Assembly (NCBI RefSeq): GCF_050947335.1 | Contig: NC_134984.1 | Location: forward strand, 5,995,926-6,059,925 | Source of the DNA: Megachile rotundata | Lineage: Eukaryota > Arthropoda > Insecta > Hymenoptera > Megachilidae | Direction of reading: 5' to 3' | Length of the DNA: 64,000 nt | Shown here: positions 44,454-54,887 of the stretch, one piece after another | Layout: every line of letters begins with the position of its first letter | Position numbering within the stretch: the stretch's first letter is position 1 | Notes under the pieces: generated by a model | Told to the model about the DNA's origin: nothing | Database searches by the model: none | What the model saw: only the letters and a program-made list of their open reading frames with translations | Program-made: the position numbers and the translations under genes

Positions 44454-46325
44454 TCAAAAGTCTTTTGATATTCTGGGTCGTTTGCACGATTCTACAAGGG
44501 ATGGTATATCCACAGAAAACTGAGAAGTACTTGTCCGAATTAAAGATGATAATGAATTGTCTGAAAGGCAAGATCTTTTTTCGGATTTGATATTCTTCAT
44601 CTTGGAAAATGAACATTCACATAAATATGTCGAACTAAACATCGAAAAAATTCGAAGCCCAAAAATACGAAGCAATGGATAATGGGAATTGTCTAAAATT
44701 TTAAAAAACTCGACCCCTTTTTCGAAGCGCGCTTTAAGAGCTATATCATTTTGCAGATCGCAAAGTTCTGCTTGCAACTCTAAATTCTGTTTTTCTATGG
44801 GAACCGTAAGGGGATTTTCGAAAAGAATTAAGTCATTCCTAAGCATTTCGAAGTCAGTGAAACGCTTATCAAATTGACTTATTAATGAATCAATAATTGT
44901 TAAGTGTTTTTTAAAATCGCATTTTGTGCCATATTCTTCGAAGATGATTTTACACGAAGGGAAAAAGTAAAAAATTTCTACTTCTAATTGTGATTTAAAC
45001 AATTTTAATTTTGTGCGAAAGGAATCGACATGACTAACTATTTGGGAAATAACCTGGTTGGTCTTTTGCAACTTTAAATTTAAGATATTTAAATGATTTG
45101 TCATGTCGGTTATGAGGGCCAGCTCGCAAAGCGAGTCTACATCCTCGAAAAAAGGCTTATATTGTTCATATTTATCGGCAATATTTTCTTGCAAGAAAAG
45201 GAAGATCTCTTTTCTTATTGCAAAGAATTTTTCTAAACACTTTCCTGCACTAAGCCACCGAACTTCGCAATATAAGGGCACATCTGTATGTGTTGCGTTA
45301 TGCTCTTGGAGAAATTGCTGAAACTTTCTGTGACTTAGAAATTTTTGGCCACCTTTAATGACATTAATAATTTTTGAAACGGTTTGCATCGCGGTTGATA
45401 GTTTCACAATTTTTCCACATAACGCTTCTTGATGAATTATGCAATGAATGACAGGGAACGTAAAACCTCGCTGCTTTATTTGACCGAAAAATCCATTTTT
45501 TTTGCCAATCATTGCATGCGCGCCATCAGTAACGATTGCTGAACACTTTGTCAAATTCACATTGAATTTGATCAAAGTTTGTTCTACAGCTTTAAAAATA
45601 TCAAGCCCCGTTGTTCTGGAATGCAACGGGACGAAATCTAAAAGCTCCTCGACATGTGAAAAATCGTTTTGCACGATTCGAGTAAAAATACTCAATTGAT
45701 TCACATGTCGATTATCGGTGCTTTCATCTAAACATAGAGAAAAAAAGGCACATGATGATAAAAGCGATTTTAATTTATTTTCTAATGAGGAAGCTAGATC
45801 AGATACTCGTGATTGCACTGTTTTAGCGCTCAAAGGAATGGCAACAGCTTCTTCAAAGGTCAATGAATCCCCAAATGACTTTACTGCTGCGATGACGCAT
45901 TCCTTTATAAATATTCCTTCCGAAAATGGCTTCGAATTTTTAGCGATTAAATTTGAAATTGCATATGACGCTTGAAGAGCTTGTTCTGATATAGTTGCAT
46001 GTTGTAATTTTGATGTGGAACTTTCTTCAATAGAATTCGAACCTTCTTTGTAAACTAGCTTTAATCCTTCGATTAAATTTAATTTTTCACTACCCGCGTA
46101 GTTCGAATATTGATGTGAATGTTTACTTTTGTAATGGCGAACCAAGATATATTTTTTTACTATACTGGGCTTATAGCCACATAGGAGACAAATAATGTCT
46201 CTGTGGATATGAGCAAAGAATATTTCTTCCCATACCTTATCAAAATATTGCGCGTACCGCTGCTCCATTTCGAAACACGTGAAACTCAAACAGGTACAAT
46301 TTCTACTACAATTCTCCGTCCGCAC
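44454..46325 (-). CDS. hAT-superfamily transposase (intact, 623 aa)
   Basis: It would cut and paste elements with CAGTG-type ends. The N-terminal third has a zinc finger (CLLCGYKPSIV...RHYKSKH, about residues 50-72). The RNase-H-like core has SLCLDESTDNRHVNQL (about 200, first aspartate) and IVTDGAHAMIG (about 265, second aspartate), and CEVRWLSAGKCLEKFF (about 350) is the conserved CxxH-linked insertion region. The hAT dimerisation segment is near the C-terminus (STYLCECSFSKMKNIKSEKR). The closest relatives by eye are SCAND3/GTF2IRD2-like domesticated hATs and their transposon sources. The start is the first in-frame ATG; an inner methionine at FEMEQRY (about residue 20) is an equally likely start. 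No stop or shift is seen. Confidence 0.88.
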   Translation of the reverse strand: MRTENCSRNCTCLSFTCFEMEQRYAQYFDKVWEEIFFAHIHRDIICLLCGYKPSIVKKYILVRHYKSKHSHQYSNYAGSEKLNLIEGLKLVYKEGSNSIEESSTSKLQHATISEQALQASYAISNLIAKNSKPFSEGIFIKECVIAAVKSFGDSLTFEEAVAIPLSAKTVQSRVSDLASSLENKLKSLLSSCAFFSLCLDESTDNRHVNQLSIFTRIVQNDFSHVEELLDFVPLHSRTTGLDIFKAVEQTLIKFNVNLTKCSAIVTDGAHAMIGKKNGFFGQIKQRGFTFPVIHCIIHQEALCGKIVKLSTAMQTVSKIINVIKGGQKFLSHRKFQQFLQEHNATHTDVPLYCEVRWLSAGKCLEKFFAIRKEIFLFLQENIADKYEQYKPFFEDVDSLCELALITDMTNHLNILNLKLQKTNQVISQIVSHVDSFRTKLKLFKSQLEVEIFYFFPSCKIIFEEYGTKCDFKKHLTIIDSLISQFDKRFTDFEMLRNDLILFENPLTVPIEKQNLELQAELCDLQNDIALKARFEKGVEFFKILDNSHYPLLRIFGLRIFSMFSSTYLCECSFSKMKNIKSEKRSCLSDNSLSSLIRTSTSQFSVDIPSLVESCKRPRISKDF

Positions 46326-46482
46326 TTGTTAAAGCGTTTTGTAGGTATGAAATAAATGACCTCTTTTTATCTAATATATATAGGTCCGAAAGCGATGACG
46401 TTTTGGGAAAAACCCCGTTTATGATAGGGTAATTATTACCTGTAACCCGTTACTTCGACGTTTTAGGCTTCGAATTTCTTCG

Positions 46483-46671
46483 ATGTTTGGTTCAACTTAT
46501 TTATTCGAATGTTCATTTTCTACAACGAAAAATATAAAATCTGAGAAAAGGTCCTATCTCTCAGATAATTCATTATCATCCTTGATCCGAACGAATTCTT
46601 CTCAGTTTTCTGTGGATATACCATCCCTCGTAGAATCGTGCAACCGCCCCAGAATATTAAAAGACTATTAA
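46483..46671 (+). pseudogene. Inverted duplicate of the hAT transposase C-terminus
   Basis: Sixty-two codons on the plus strand repeat the last part of the transposase (YLFECSFSTTKNIKSEKRS, SVDIPSLVESCNRP) with a few replacements. It is part of the right inverted arm of the element and is not expressed as a protein of its own, as far as can be seen. Confidence 0.85.
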
Positions 46672-47078
46672 AATATTTTCGATTTCGATTTTCCTGCCAA
46701 GTTCTTATTTATTGGAATAAGCCTACAGGGGAAACCACTTAAAAAAAACGCATCAACAATAGTACCTCCTGGGTGATGTGGAAAGCTATTGACAAAATTG
46801 TAATTATTATAACTTGTGTTATTGTTATTATATGTATATATGGAAGATGTTTATAAATGCAAACATAATATTAACAATTTTAATAATCTGTAAAAATAAT
46901 AATTATTAACAGTGTAAGGAAAATTTCTAATCACGGGCCCCATGGCCCGACAAATCTATCGTGCGACGTCCCTGGCGCACGGCGTCACGTGGGCAGTCGA
47001 GCGCGGTAGTAGGAGCACGGTAGGCGTCGACTCCGAAATCGGCTCGAAAAGGGCATCTAAATCCGAGCACTGCATTAG

Positions 47079-47141
47079 ATGGATGCCGGATATATCCGGC
47101 GCTCGGCCATACGGGGCACCAGGAGGGCGCCGGATATATTC
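47079..47141. repeat. Small inverted repeat with CCGGATATATCCGG
   Basis: CCGGATATATCCGGCGCTCGG is partly repeated as GGCGCCGGATATATTCGG 60 bases on. It separates the hAT end from the broken Gypsy integrase and may be the remaining tip of another DNA transposon. No family can be named. Confidence 0.4.
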
Positions 47142-48077
47142 GGTATGTTTTAATTTGGAAAATTTTTGCTAATTTCTTCATTAACGAACTAGTGAAACAC
47201 GTGTCTTGATCTGTTAAAATTGCTTTTGGGCATCCGAATTTGCAGATGAAATGATCCGTAAAGGCCTTTACTACTTCTTCTGTAGTGAATGAAACAAGAG
47301 GTGCTGCGACTGAATACTTTGTTAAGTTAGCCTGTTATGTTAATATATAACTGTATCCTTTTTTGAAGGAAGTGGTCCTAAGATATTCAGAGATATTTTG
47401 TCAAATGCCTCAATGGGGGTGTCAGTGATAACCATTGGTTCTTTATTTTTCATCCGTACAAGCTTGTTTCGTTGGCAGTCCATATAGGTTTTAATATAAT
47501 TTACTACATCCTTTTTCATATTTTTCCAATAATAGTTATGCCTTATCCGATGGTAAGTTTTCTTAATACTTTTATGACCTCCCAGTGGGGTTTCATGATT
47601 TTCTCTAATAATTTCTAATCTATCTTGTTGCAGAGGTATTTGTATTTTCCCTGTACACAGTGTAATTTTTATGTGTGTATTGCTGAAGACGATGCACAAC
47701 ATCTTTTTAATGTATTTGCTGTCTGGCATGCTAATTTCCTGTATCTTTTGTTCCTGAAGTAAAAGGGAGAGAGTTTTTAAGGCTCGAGGTAATTCTTCTT
47801 TAGTTGTCGCTATTACTCCTAATACTAATTTTTTTCTCAATTTAATTTCTATTATTTCCCCGGTGTTGCATTTAGATATTATAATTTTCTTTTTCTTTGT
47901 AAATTCTTCTGATTGTGGGTCAGTAGGATTTCCTTTCCTGTCTAAAAATATTATTACTGTTCCTTTTCTTATCCACAGATTGTCTTTTGTTTCTTCTATA
48001 TACAGGATGTATAAAAAAGGTCGGAACCCTTGAATATTTCGAAAAATATAAGTTTTATCAAAAAATGTTTCAGACAA
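47142..48077 (-). pseudogene. Gypsy integrase region fragment
   Basis: On the minus strand a spacer leads to the zinc finger (HETPLGGHKSIKKTYHRIRH, then DCQRNKL, where the first cysteine is replaced). The integrase core follows, with SLNILGPLP in place of the catalytic aspartate (D to N) and, after a frame change, AILTDQDTCFTSSLMKKLA. The fragment stops after KIFQIK. It belongs to a different Gypsy copy from the one at 20-22.7 kb and is inactive. Confidence 0.85.
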
Positions 48078-48434
48078 AAGTTGTAGGGTTTAAAAAGTTC
48101 TATTTACTGGCAATATCATTTTGACCTTGAAGAGTCACGGGAAGGTCACGTGAAGGTCACTTCAATTTTTTTAAATGGAACACCCTATATATTTTTGCAT
48201 ATTCTTGTAGCTTACCTCGAGAGCTTTCTAAAACACTATGATAAAGTATTTTTTGATTAAAAACTTTTTGAGTTATTAAGGTTTGAAAGTTCCAATATTT
48301 TGACAAATAACAAAATATCTTACAAAATATTCATTTTTCAATAATCTTACCCTAATATTTTTATGCACAGAATAATGAGATAAATTGACTGGCGTAAAGA
48401 AAATACACAATTGTTTAAAAAAAAATAAGTAAAT
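48078..48434. other. Unassigned interspersed-repeat DNA
   Basis: Starting near 48,003 (TATACAGGATGTATAAAAAA) and including AACACCCTATATATTT at about 48,180, the sequence resembles short insect repeats whose ends read ACAGGGTGT/ACACCCT. No coding capacity is seen. Family and borders are uncertain. Confidence 0.4.
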
Positions 48435-49076
48435 AAAGGGTATAGCCGGATAAGGTGGTCAAATGTGCCCTTGAGTCGAATTTGAGACCCAACTCGTCAG
48501 TTGGTAGCATATCCAAAAAAAACATCTCACACCAAGTTTCAACCCCCTATCTCATCTGTGGGGGTAGTAAAAGGGAAAAAACGAAATTCCGGTTTTTGGC
48601 CCTTTTTGCCTATTTAATTTCGTACAAAAATTCTGAAAAAATTCTAAAACATTGAGGTCCAGATAGCGCATATTATAGAATTTTTTCAGATTTTTTGATC
48701 GCAAATTGTAGTCGTGAAAAATCAAAAACCGAAAAAAAATCCGAAAAAATGCGATTTTTTAGTGAAGATGTCGGAGCACTACTTTTATATTAATGTGATA
48801 GTTAGGTATTAGTACAACTATTATTCCCTAATTTTTTTAGATTTTTCGGTGAGGCGCGCCGTAGTTAAAAAAATCAAAAACCGATTTTTTCACGCGAAAA
48901 ACAAACTTCTGCTTTGAATTTTTATGCCATTTTCCCATAAAAGATGCATTAACTAATTTTAAGAGGATTCACGGTCATACAATTGATCTATGGATTACAA
49001 CAATGCAATTAACTTAATTAATTAGTTTTATGGTACGTTCTTTATATACTTAAATGTTTGAAGGGGTTTCAACAAC

Positions 49077-49170
49077 ATCGGTGGCGCAGCTGTTATGGCG
49101 TCTGACTCGTAAACCGCTACATACTTTTTTTGACGCGGGTTCGATCCCACCCGAACTTACATTTTTTTTT
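49077..49170 (+). tRNA. tRNA-Thr(CGU)-like unit, left arm (probably a pseudo-tRNA)
   Basis: The A box TGGCGCAGCTGTTATGG (49,082-49,098), a CTCGTAA anticodon-like loop (anticodon CGT at 49,108-49,110), the B box GGTTCGATCCC (49,138-49,148) and a terminator of nine T (49,162-49,170) are in tRNA spacing. The acceptor-like ends TCGG/CCGA pair, but the anticodon stem is poorly matched, so charging is doubtful. Pol III transcription is plausible. Confidence 0.55.
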
Positions 49171-50019
49171 CCTCTTTAAATTGTTAATTTTTTAAATTCT
49201 AATTATAGAACAATGGGTGTTACTTATTTAAAAACATTTCTAACGCACTTTAGAAATATTTCAAGGTTTGCTTTTTTTTTAACTTGAAAAACTTTGACAA
49301 CTTTAAATTCATATAAAAATAATTATGGAACATTTTGACTATATATCTTAATTGTGCTACAAGTTTATAAATTTTCAGTTGAGTGCATATATCAGTGCAA
49401 TTTTTAAATACTTCATTTCTGGTAACTAAGTAATAGAATTATGTCTATTACTTGTTGTTATAAGCATTTTGTTAATCTTGAATAGTTGAAGATTAGGTTT
49501 TTTCCTACTCAGGTGTCCGACCATTGTACGTCGGGATGTTGTAAACTTGATGTTTGAAAAATGGTTAATTCAATTCATCCTTGAAATAATCACGATGTAC
49601 AATATTAAGCAAAATATGTCAAACAGAGCAAGTGATACCTGTTACAAATGAAGACAGCAATGACGACGGATACATTTGACATAGTATTTCTTCAACAATG
49701 GAAAGTTATAAGTTACGAAAAATAAAATGTTTAAAAATAAAAATATATAAAATCGTAGCACAATTAAGACATGTAATCAAAATACTTAAAATTATTTTTA
49801 TTTCAACAGGTAGTTGGGGCTTTACTGGATAGTCTGCGATTAACGTAGGAGTCCCACACTAGTCTAAGAACATATAGACTGTGCGTAAATAAATCCTTTT
49901 CCCTAATGAAAAAAAAAAACAAACCTTGAAATATATCTAAAGTGCGTTAGAAATGTTTTTAAATAAGTAACACCCATTGTTCTATAATTAGAATTTAAAA
50001 AATTAACAATTTAAAGAGG

Positions 50020-50115
50020 AAAAAAAAAATGTAAGTTCGGGTGGAATCGAACCCGCGTCAAAAAAAGTATGCAGCGGTTTACGAGTCAGACGCCATAACC
50101 GCTGCGCCACCGATG
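50020..50115 (-). tRNA. tRNA-Thr(CGU)-like unit, right arm (probably a pseudo-tRNA)
   Basis: This is the mirror copy of the left unit. The A box (TGGCGCAGCGGTTATGG, 50,094-50,110) and B box (GGTTCGATTCC, 50,043-50,053) are closer to consensus here, and ten T on its own strand (50,020-50,029) can stop Pol III. GCAGCGGTT and AACCGCTGC form a perfect 9-base inverted pair within it, an alternative fold that would replace the cloverleaf D and anticodon arms. Confidence 0.55.
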
Positions 50116-50756
50116 TTGTTTAAAGCCCTTCAAACATTTAAGTATATAAAAAACGTACCATAAAACTAATTAATTAAGTTAATTGCATTGTTGTAATCCA
50201 TAGATCAATTGTGTGAACGTGAATCCTCTTAAAATTACTTAATGCATCTTTTATGGGAAAATGGCATCAAAATTCAAAGCAGAAGTTAGTTTTTCGCGCG
50301 AAAAAATCGGTTTTTGTTTTTTTTAACTACGGTGCACCTCACCGAAAAATCTGAAAAAATTAGAGAATAATAGTTGTACTAATACCTAACTATCACATTA
50401 ATATAAAAGTAGTGCTCCGACATCTTCACTAAAAAATCGCATTTTTTCGGATTTTTTTTCGGTTTTTGATTTTTCATGACTACAATTTGCGATCAAAAAA
50501 TCTGAAAAAATTCTATAATATGCGCTATCTGGACCTCAATGTTTTAGAATTTTTTCAGAATTTTTGTACGAAATTAAATAGGCAAAAAGAGCCAAAAATT
50601 GGAATTTCGTTTTTTCCCTTTTACTACCCCCACGAATGAGATAGGGGGTTGAAACTTGGTGTGAGATGTTTTTTTGGGATATGCTACCGACTGACGAGTT
50701 GGGTCTCAAATTCGACTCAAGGGCACATTTGACCACCTTATCCAGCTATACCCTTT

Positions 50757-51220
50757 GTTCCTATGCGTCGAATCAATGGTAAGACGTGAGGTCGCAAAAT
50801 TTCTTCAATGTATCGTACCGCAGTCATTCCTGGTGCTGGTGCAATGATTAAATTCGTACGATAATTCCAAGAAATTCCGCCCCATACCCATTACTGACTC
50901 ACCGTTAAATCCTGTTACAGGAGCGACGCAGGTAGTATCATAGCGCTGCCCCTGACGACGCCAAACACGAGTCCGTCGATCATATCCAAACGGTGAAAAA
51001 CGTGATTCGTCAGTGAATAGTACATTTTGCCATTGTCTTATTGTCCATCTAACGTGAGTTCGCGCGTACTCTAGGCGAGCTTGTCGATGTCCAACATTTA
51101 ACATGGGTACACGGCAGCGTCTCCAGGATCTTCGACCAGCCTCATGCAATCGGTTTCTTACAGTTTGGTCACTAATTTGCCGCCCAGGCATGACTGCTTC
51201 TGCAATCTTTCGTGTTGTAT
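50757..51220 (-). pseudogene. Tc1-type transposase fragment
   Basis: HTH-type text (QTVRNRLHEAGRRSWRR) is followed by VLFTDESRFSPFGYDRRTRVW, which carries the first catalytic aspartate of the DDE domain. After a frame change the text becomes a GGISWNYRTNL/LPLIRRIG-like segment that ends where the inverted-repeat element begins. The part with the second aspartate and the glutamate is missing, so it is dead. Confidence 0.8.
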
Positions 51221-51299
51221 ATATATAATATAATGATGGCAGCTAAAAAGAAATACGTGTTGAATATTTTTTCGAGAACTACATTATATCCAAGTTTCA

Positions 51300-51767
51300 T
51301 CAAAATCGGAAATTATTACTTCGGGATGGTCCCTTGTCAATAGTCAAATCAGTTGCCAATTCCAAATGTGTAGCCTTTATTGCAAAACAAACAAAGACTA
51401 TGACATAGCATTTCAACTTCTTTTGATTTCTGAATTTTTGCTCCTTCATGAGAAAGGGTCCACGGTAATCGATACCCACTGTTTCAAAAGGACGCATTTG
51501 TGTGACTCTATCTTTGGATAATTTTCCCATTACATATTGCGGTGTCTTGGGATTGTACCTGCCACAACGAATGCAATTATGAATAATCTGTTTTATTATA
51601 CTTTTGCCAGCTAACGGCTAATATCTATGTCTTACAGAATTTAAAATGGCTTGCATGCACGAATGAAATTGATTTAAATGTATCTGTCTAATTATTAATT
51701 CTGTGATATGGTGTTTGTGCGGTAGAACTATAGGATACTTCAAATTATACCTAAGCTGAGCATGTTT
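51300..51767 (-). pseudogene. BEL/Pao integrase fragment
   Basis: The integrase zinc finger (HKHHITELIIRQIH, then CIRCGRYNPKTPQY) leads into ETVGIDYRGPFLMKE with the first catalytic aspartate, and VIVFVCFAIKATHLELATD follows. The upstream end stops at TTAA (51,768-51,771), where piggyBac sequence begins. One internal stop is present. The rest of the element is absent or scattered nearby. Confidence 0.85.
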
Positions 51768-51952
51768 TAACCTTCTATGGGCCAAATTTTTGTTTGAACT
51801 CCAAAAAAATTGTGGGAAAAATCAGAAATTATAAATCTATATATGCAAATGAAAATAATTTTTTGCGTTTAAACAATTTTATTGCGATATATTCACTATG
51901 TGACTTTCAAGTTATACCGGCCTATAAAGTTTGCACTTCTGTGTATAATAAC

Positions 51953-52277
51953 TCATACGTGGAATTCCATAAAACAATTTGCATTTGGTGTTAAGTATAA
52001 ATGTACATTACACTTTGAACATATTATTTTCGGAACTCCTTTGCATTCGGGCATTTTACAACGTCCTCTACTGTTCGAAAAAATTGGCCAATGTGCCACT
52101 TCATCTTTTCGTACGTTTTGTACAGGTAGCGTACTATTTGGTCTCTTTTTTCTTTTATTTTCCAATTGTTTATTTACCTCACTTGAAACAAGACGCCCTC
52201 TTTTCTTCGGGGTTCCTATATGCTCCTTACATAAACAAAATGCAATGTCAGTTTTAAATTCCAATAAACTATACTGA
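51953..52277 (-). pseudogene. piggyBac transposase C-terminal domain
   Basis: QYSLLEFKTDIAFCLC, HWPIFSNSRGRCKMPEC, IICSKCNVHLYLTPNANCF and FH are typical of the last 100 residues of PGBD4-like transposases, including the zinc domain with one Cys replaced. The 5' border is the palindrome GACGCCCGGGGCGTC, where the BEL piece begins. Confidence 0.8.
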
Positions 52278-52301
52278 CGCCCGGGGCGTCATTTACCACC
52301 G

Positions 52302-52600
52302 TCAAATGTAAGAGGTGAAATACAATGCGGTGGTACTCATATTGTCCCGCCATAAAATCTTTTGATGTTCCCTATCCTCAGGGTGAACTAAAATTTGCCT
52401 GAATATCTTCTCAACGTCTGCTGTAATGACAATAGCGTGTACCCGAAAACGAATCAAAATAGAAAACAATGTATCTTGTATCGTAAGTCCAATTAACAAT
52501 GTATTATTTAAAGATAACCTGGAACTTGTTTTCGCTGATGCGCCAAACACCACTCTACCTTCGTGGTCACACTTCAGCTTAATGAGCTTATTTTTGTTAC
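52302..52600 (-). pseudogene. BEL/Pao reverse transcriptase fragment
   Basis: VVFGASAKTSSRLSLNNTLL, DTLFSILIRFRVHAIVITAD and KIFRQILVHPEDREHQKILW are diagnostic of the start of BEL/Pao reverse transcriptases. The catalytic YVDD region is absent and the frame ends 20 codons on. Confidence 0.85.
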
Positions 52601-52713
52601 AATTGCTGGATGATTGAAGAGATTCTCGACTTGAACTTTTTAATGTTATATTACTAACAGGCTGGGAGATAGCAGCTTTAGAAGAGTGATTATTTTTTGA
52701 AGTTTAGCTTGTA

Positions 52714-53820
52714 CTAGTTGAGATTTACTTTTATTGCCTTCACAGAATTTCCCGCAATGTTATTTGTCTTAGAGTATGTTTTCAGAGTATTAATATCCCA
52801 TTGATTAACGTTGTTTACTTGCTGAATACCTCCAATGGTCTTTAGGACATATTCTTTTTTGGGGGTACTTGCAGGTAGCAATGGAAAATTAATTGAACTA
52901 ATTTCAGTAGGGGATGTGTTTTGCTGCTTCATATGCTTATTAATTCCAAGATTTATCTTAGCCCGGGAAAGAGCCTCATATATGCTCACATCCCTATGGG
53001 CTAAAATATGATTCACCTCTATATTAAACTTCATCTCCTGACATTCAGGATGAAATGTGTGATGTTCTCCCCTGCAATGAAGACACTGTCCGGTTGGGGA
53101 ACAGTTGACATGACCTTCATCTTTACTTTGCCCACACCCAAAGCAAACTGCTGGACGTCTACATTTAATAGCTGTGTGTCCATAACCTCCACAGTTTAAA
53201 CATATTGTAACTCTTTCAACGTACGGTTGAACCGTTTTGTTAAGCAGTCTAAAAAGCTGCACTTTTTCAGAGACTACTGATCCTTCAAAAGTTAAAAGAA
53301 CAGTCTCTCATGGTATCCAAACAGTTTCTTTTGTATCAGAATTAAAACTTTTTTAAGCCTTTTGGCAAAGGAAATTTTGCAAGAGGTCATATAAATTATT
53401 TCCTGTACATCAATATCGAGACTTATACTCCTGATTAGCCCTTTCTTTTCCACCTTATTCCTTGGAACAAAAGTAGAAATCCCGGCTTCCTTCAAACTCT
53501 TCAATACAAGAAAGAGGTTAGCCTCCTTGCTATTATTAAAAAATATCTTTGCTTTATTGAAACCTCTGGGCTGCATGTTTTAGGCACCCAAGCTTAGTTT
53601 ACTAATGCATTTGGCAATGCACAACATATTTTGTGTTCTATGTTTTTTAAATTTATTCTCAGCGAGAGGAATAATAACGGACGCAAGTCCTATGTGACAG
53701 GCCGGATATTTCAATGGTTCACCAGATGTCGTTGTAATTTTCAACATGACTGCCGGCTTCCTTTTTGAACTGCTGTTCGGTGTTGTGTTTGGAGACGCAC
53801 ACCATTTGGTGGCTTCCGAT
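52714..53820 (-). pseudogene. LINE ORF1-like nucleic-acid-binding protein, frameshifted
   Basis: Three consecutive CCHC/CCHC-like knuckles (CLNCGGYGHTAIKC, CFGCGQSKDEGHVNC, CLHCRGEHHTFHPEC) are typical of Jockey/I-type ORF1 proteins. Upstream frames (53,292-53,576 and 53,580-53,825) hold the preceding RRM-like region in pieces. No endonuclease or reverse transcriptase of this LINE is found. It inserted into the piggyBac transposase gene right after KSLKWYRK. Confidence 0.7.
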
Positions 53821-54326
53821 ACCATTTTAGTGATTTCCGCGTTGAATTTACGGTACTTAGTACCATGTCCACCTTGTCTACAATTCCCATTGACTTATTA
53901 TAATCTATGATACAAAGAGGCTTCTGGACACTCTGTTTCCCTCCATATCTCGATACTGCTTCATAATTTACAGTATGTATAGTGGAAATTATATGGACTT
54001 CTTTTTTATCTATCTACTTCATCGCTAGCAAGCTTTTTGATACTATGCTTCTTCTTTTTGCAGTCTCTCTTCCATCTTCGGCATTCATTGACGTCTTTTT
54101 TTTTCACAATGCCGCATGCATTCATATAGTTATCGTGTAGAAAGTTAAATAATGCTGGACTTGAATAAAAATTGTCAGTGTATAGTGTGTGATCTTGGCC
54201 TAAGTATGATTGCAAGAGTGATAAAAATTGCACCTGATTTTCCAATTCCGCTGATGTCACTTTCTGTAACAGTTGACTCTCCTTCGTAAAATATAAGGTC
54301 TTGGACATAGCCTGTTTTTCAATCAC
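53818..54326 (-). pseudogene. piggyBac transposase central fragment
   Basis: TLYTDNFYSSPALFNFLHDN holds the second catalytic aspartate and MNACGIVKK the following strand. After frame changes, CIIDYNKSMGIVDKVDMVLS holds the third, then RKSLKW. The N-terminal part with the first aspartate is missing. Confidence 0.82.
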
Positions 54327-54887
54327 AGAGTATGTATGATTTTATTCCAAATAGATTCCTTTTCGAGGGAATGTACTGCTTGAAGGACGCCGACCTTTGT
54401 ATAACATCAAGCATACATCAATGCAAACTTTTTCATATGCACAAAATGTGTCGTAGAACGATTTTCGTAGCATGTTTATTAGATCACTTATTTTATACAG
54501 GGTGTTCGGCTACTAGTGGGCATAATTTTAAGGGGTGGTAGCTGAACAAATTTTTCCTTTACCAAAATGCTGGTTAAAGCTTAGTTTTTGAATTATTACG
54601 AAAAAACACTGACCAATCGGAGCGCGAGAATAGCGCGCGTTCAGACGCGAGAGCGTCGGATGCAAGCGTGACGGTTGACCTTGGTCGTGAACAAACAAAT
54701 TGCACGATCACGGTAATATAGTAATCATCATCGATAATATGTCAGCCGGTATGTAGTTATAAAATTCACAACTATTAATAAGTATAAATTCATTAACGGA
54801 ACTAATTGTGTGTATTAAACGAAAATAAAGGTGAAGATCAAGTGCAGTTTTTTTTATAATAATTAAAGAAAATTACTGTTTGTTTTG
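54327..54887. other. Unassigned DNA with a TACAGGGTGT-type repeat end
   Basis: ATACAGGGTGTTCGGCTACT near 54,495 looks like the end of a short interspersed element common in insect genomes. CpG-rich DNA (54,600-54,680) and then AT-rich DNA follow up to the start of the Gypsy element. No genes were recognised. Confidence 0.4.

Larger units (their letters stand above)
44043..47072 (-). mobile_element. hAT transposon, 3.0 kb, with long arms
   Basis: It begins CAGTGCTCGGATTTAG and ends with the reverse complement, as hAT ends do. Inverted arms of about 600 bases include the last codons of the transposase gene on the left and a duplicate of them on the right (46,483-46,671). The transposase ORF is intact. 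The flanking octamers (GTCTAGGC and CATTAGAT) both have the central TAG of hAT targets but are not copies of each other. The DNA to the left is virus-like unit 3 and that to the right is a Gypsy integrase. The element may therefore be a recombination joint. Confidence 0.88.
48435..50756. mobile_element. Long inverted-repeat element with tRNA-like genes, 2.3 kb
   Basis: The two arms (48,435 to about 49,275 and about 49,920 to 50,756) are near-perfect inverted copies. They begin with AAAGGGTATAGCCGGATAAG on the left and its near reverse complement on the right. Weaker inversion continues towards the centre near 49,590. Each arm contains a tRNA-like Pol III unit. A 66-codon frame in both arms is a mirror-image artefact of the repeat. 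No transposase is encoded and no target duplication was found. The right end lies in a Tc1 transposase remnant. Confidence 0.85.
51772..54326 (-). mobile_element. Decayed piggyBac element containing later insertions
   Basis: The right-hand part of a piggyBac transposase (54,326 to about 53,818) and its C-terminal domain (52,277 to 51,953) lie on the same strand, separated by 1.5 kb of LINE and BEL sequence. The end next to TTAA reads CCTTCTATGGGCC, a plausible TIR. It interrupts the BEL integrase at that TTAA. The opposite TIR was not found. Confidence 0.7.

Noticed and set aside
49077..50115. Functional host tRNA-Thr genes
   Set aside because: Boxes A and B and terminators are good, but the anticodon and T stems pair badly, and both lie in repeat arms.
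48455..50736. Two homologous 66-codon genes facing each other
   Set aside because: They are mirror copies within the inverted arms, Lys/Ser-rich by composition, and unlike any known protein.
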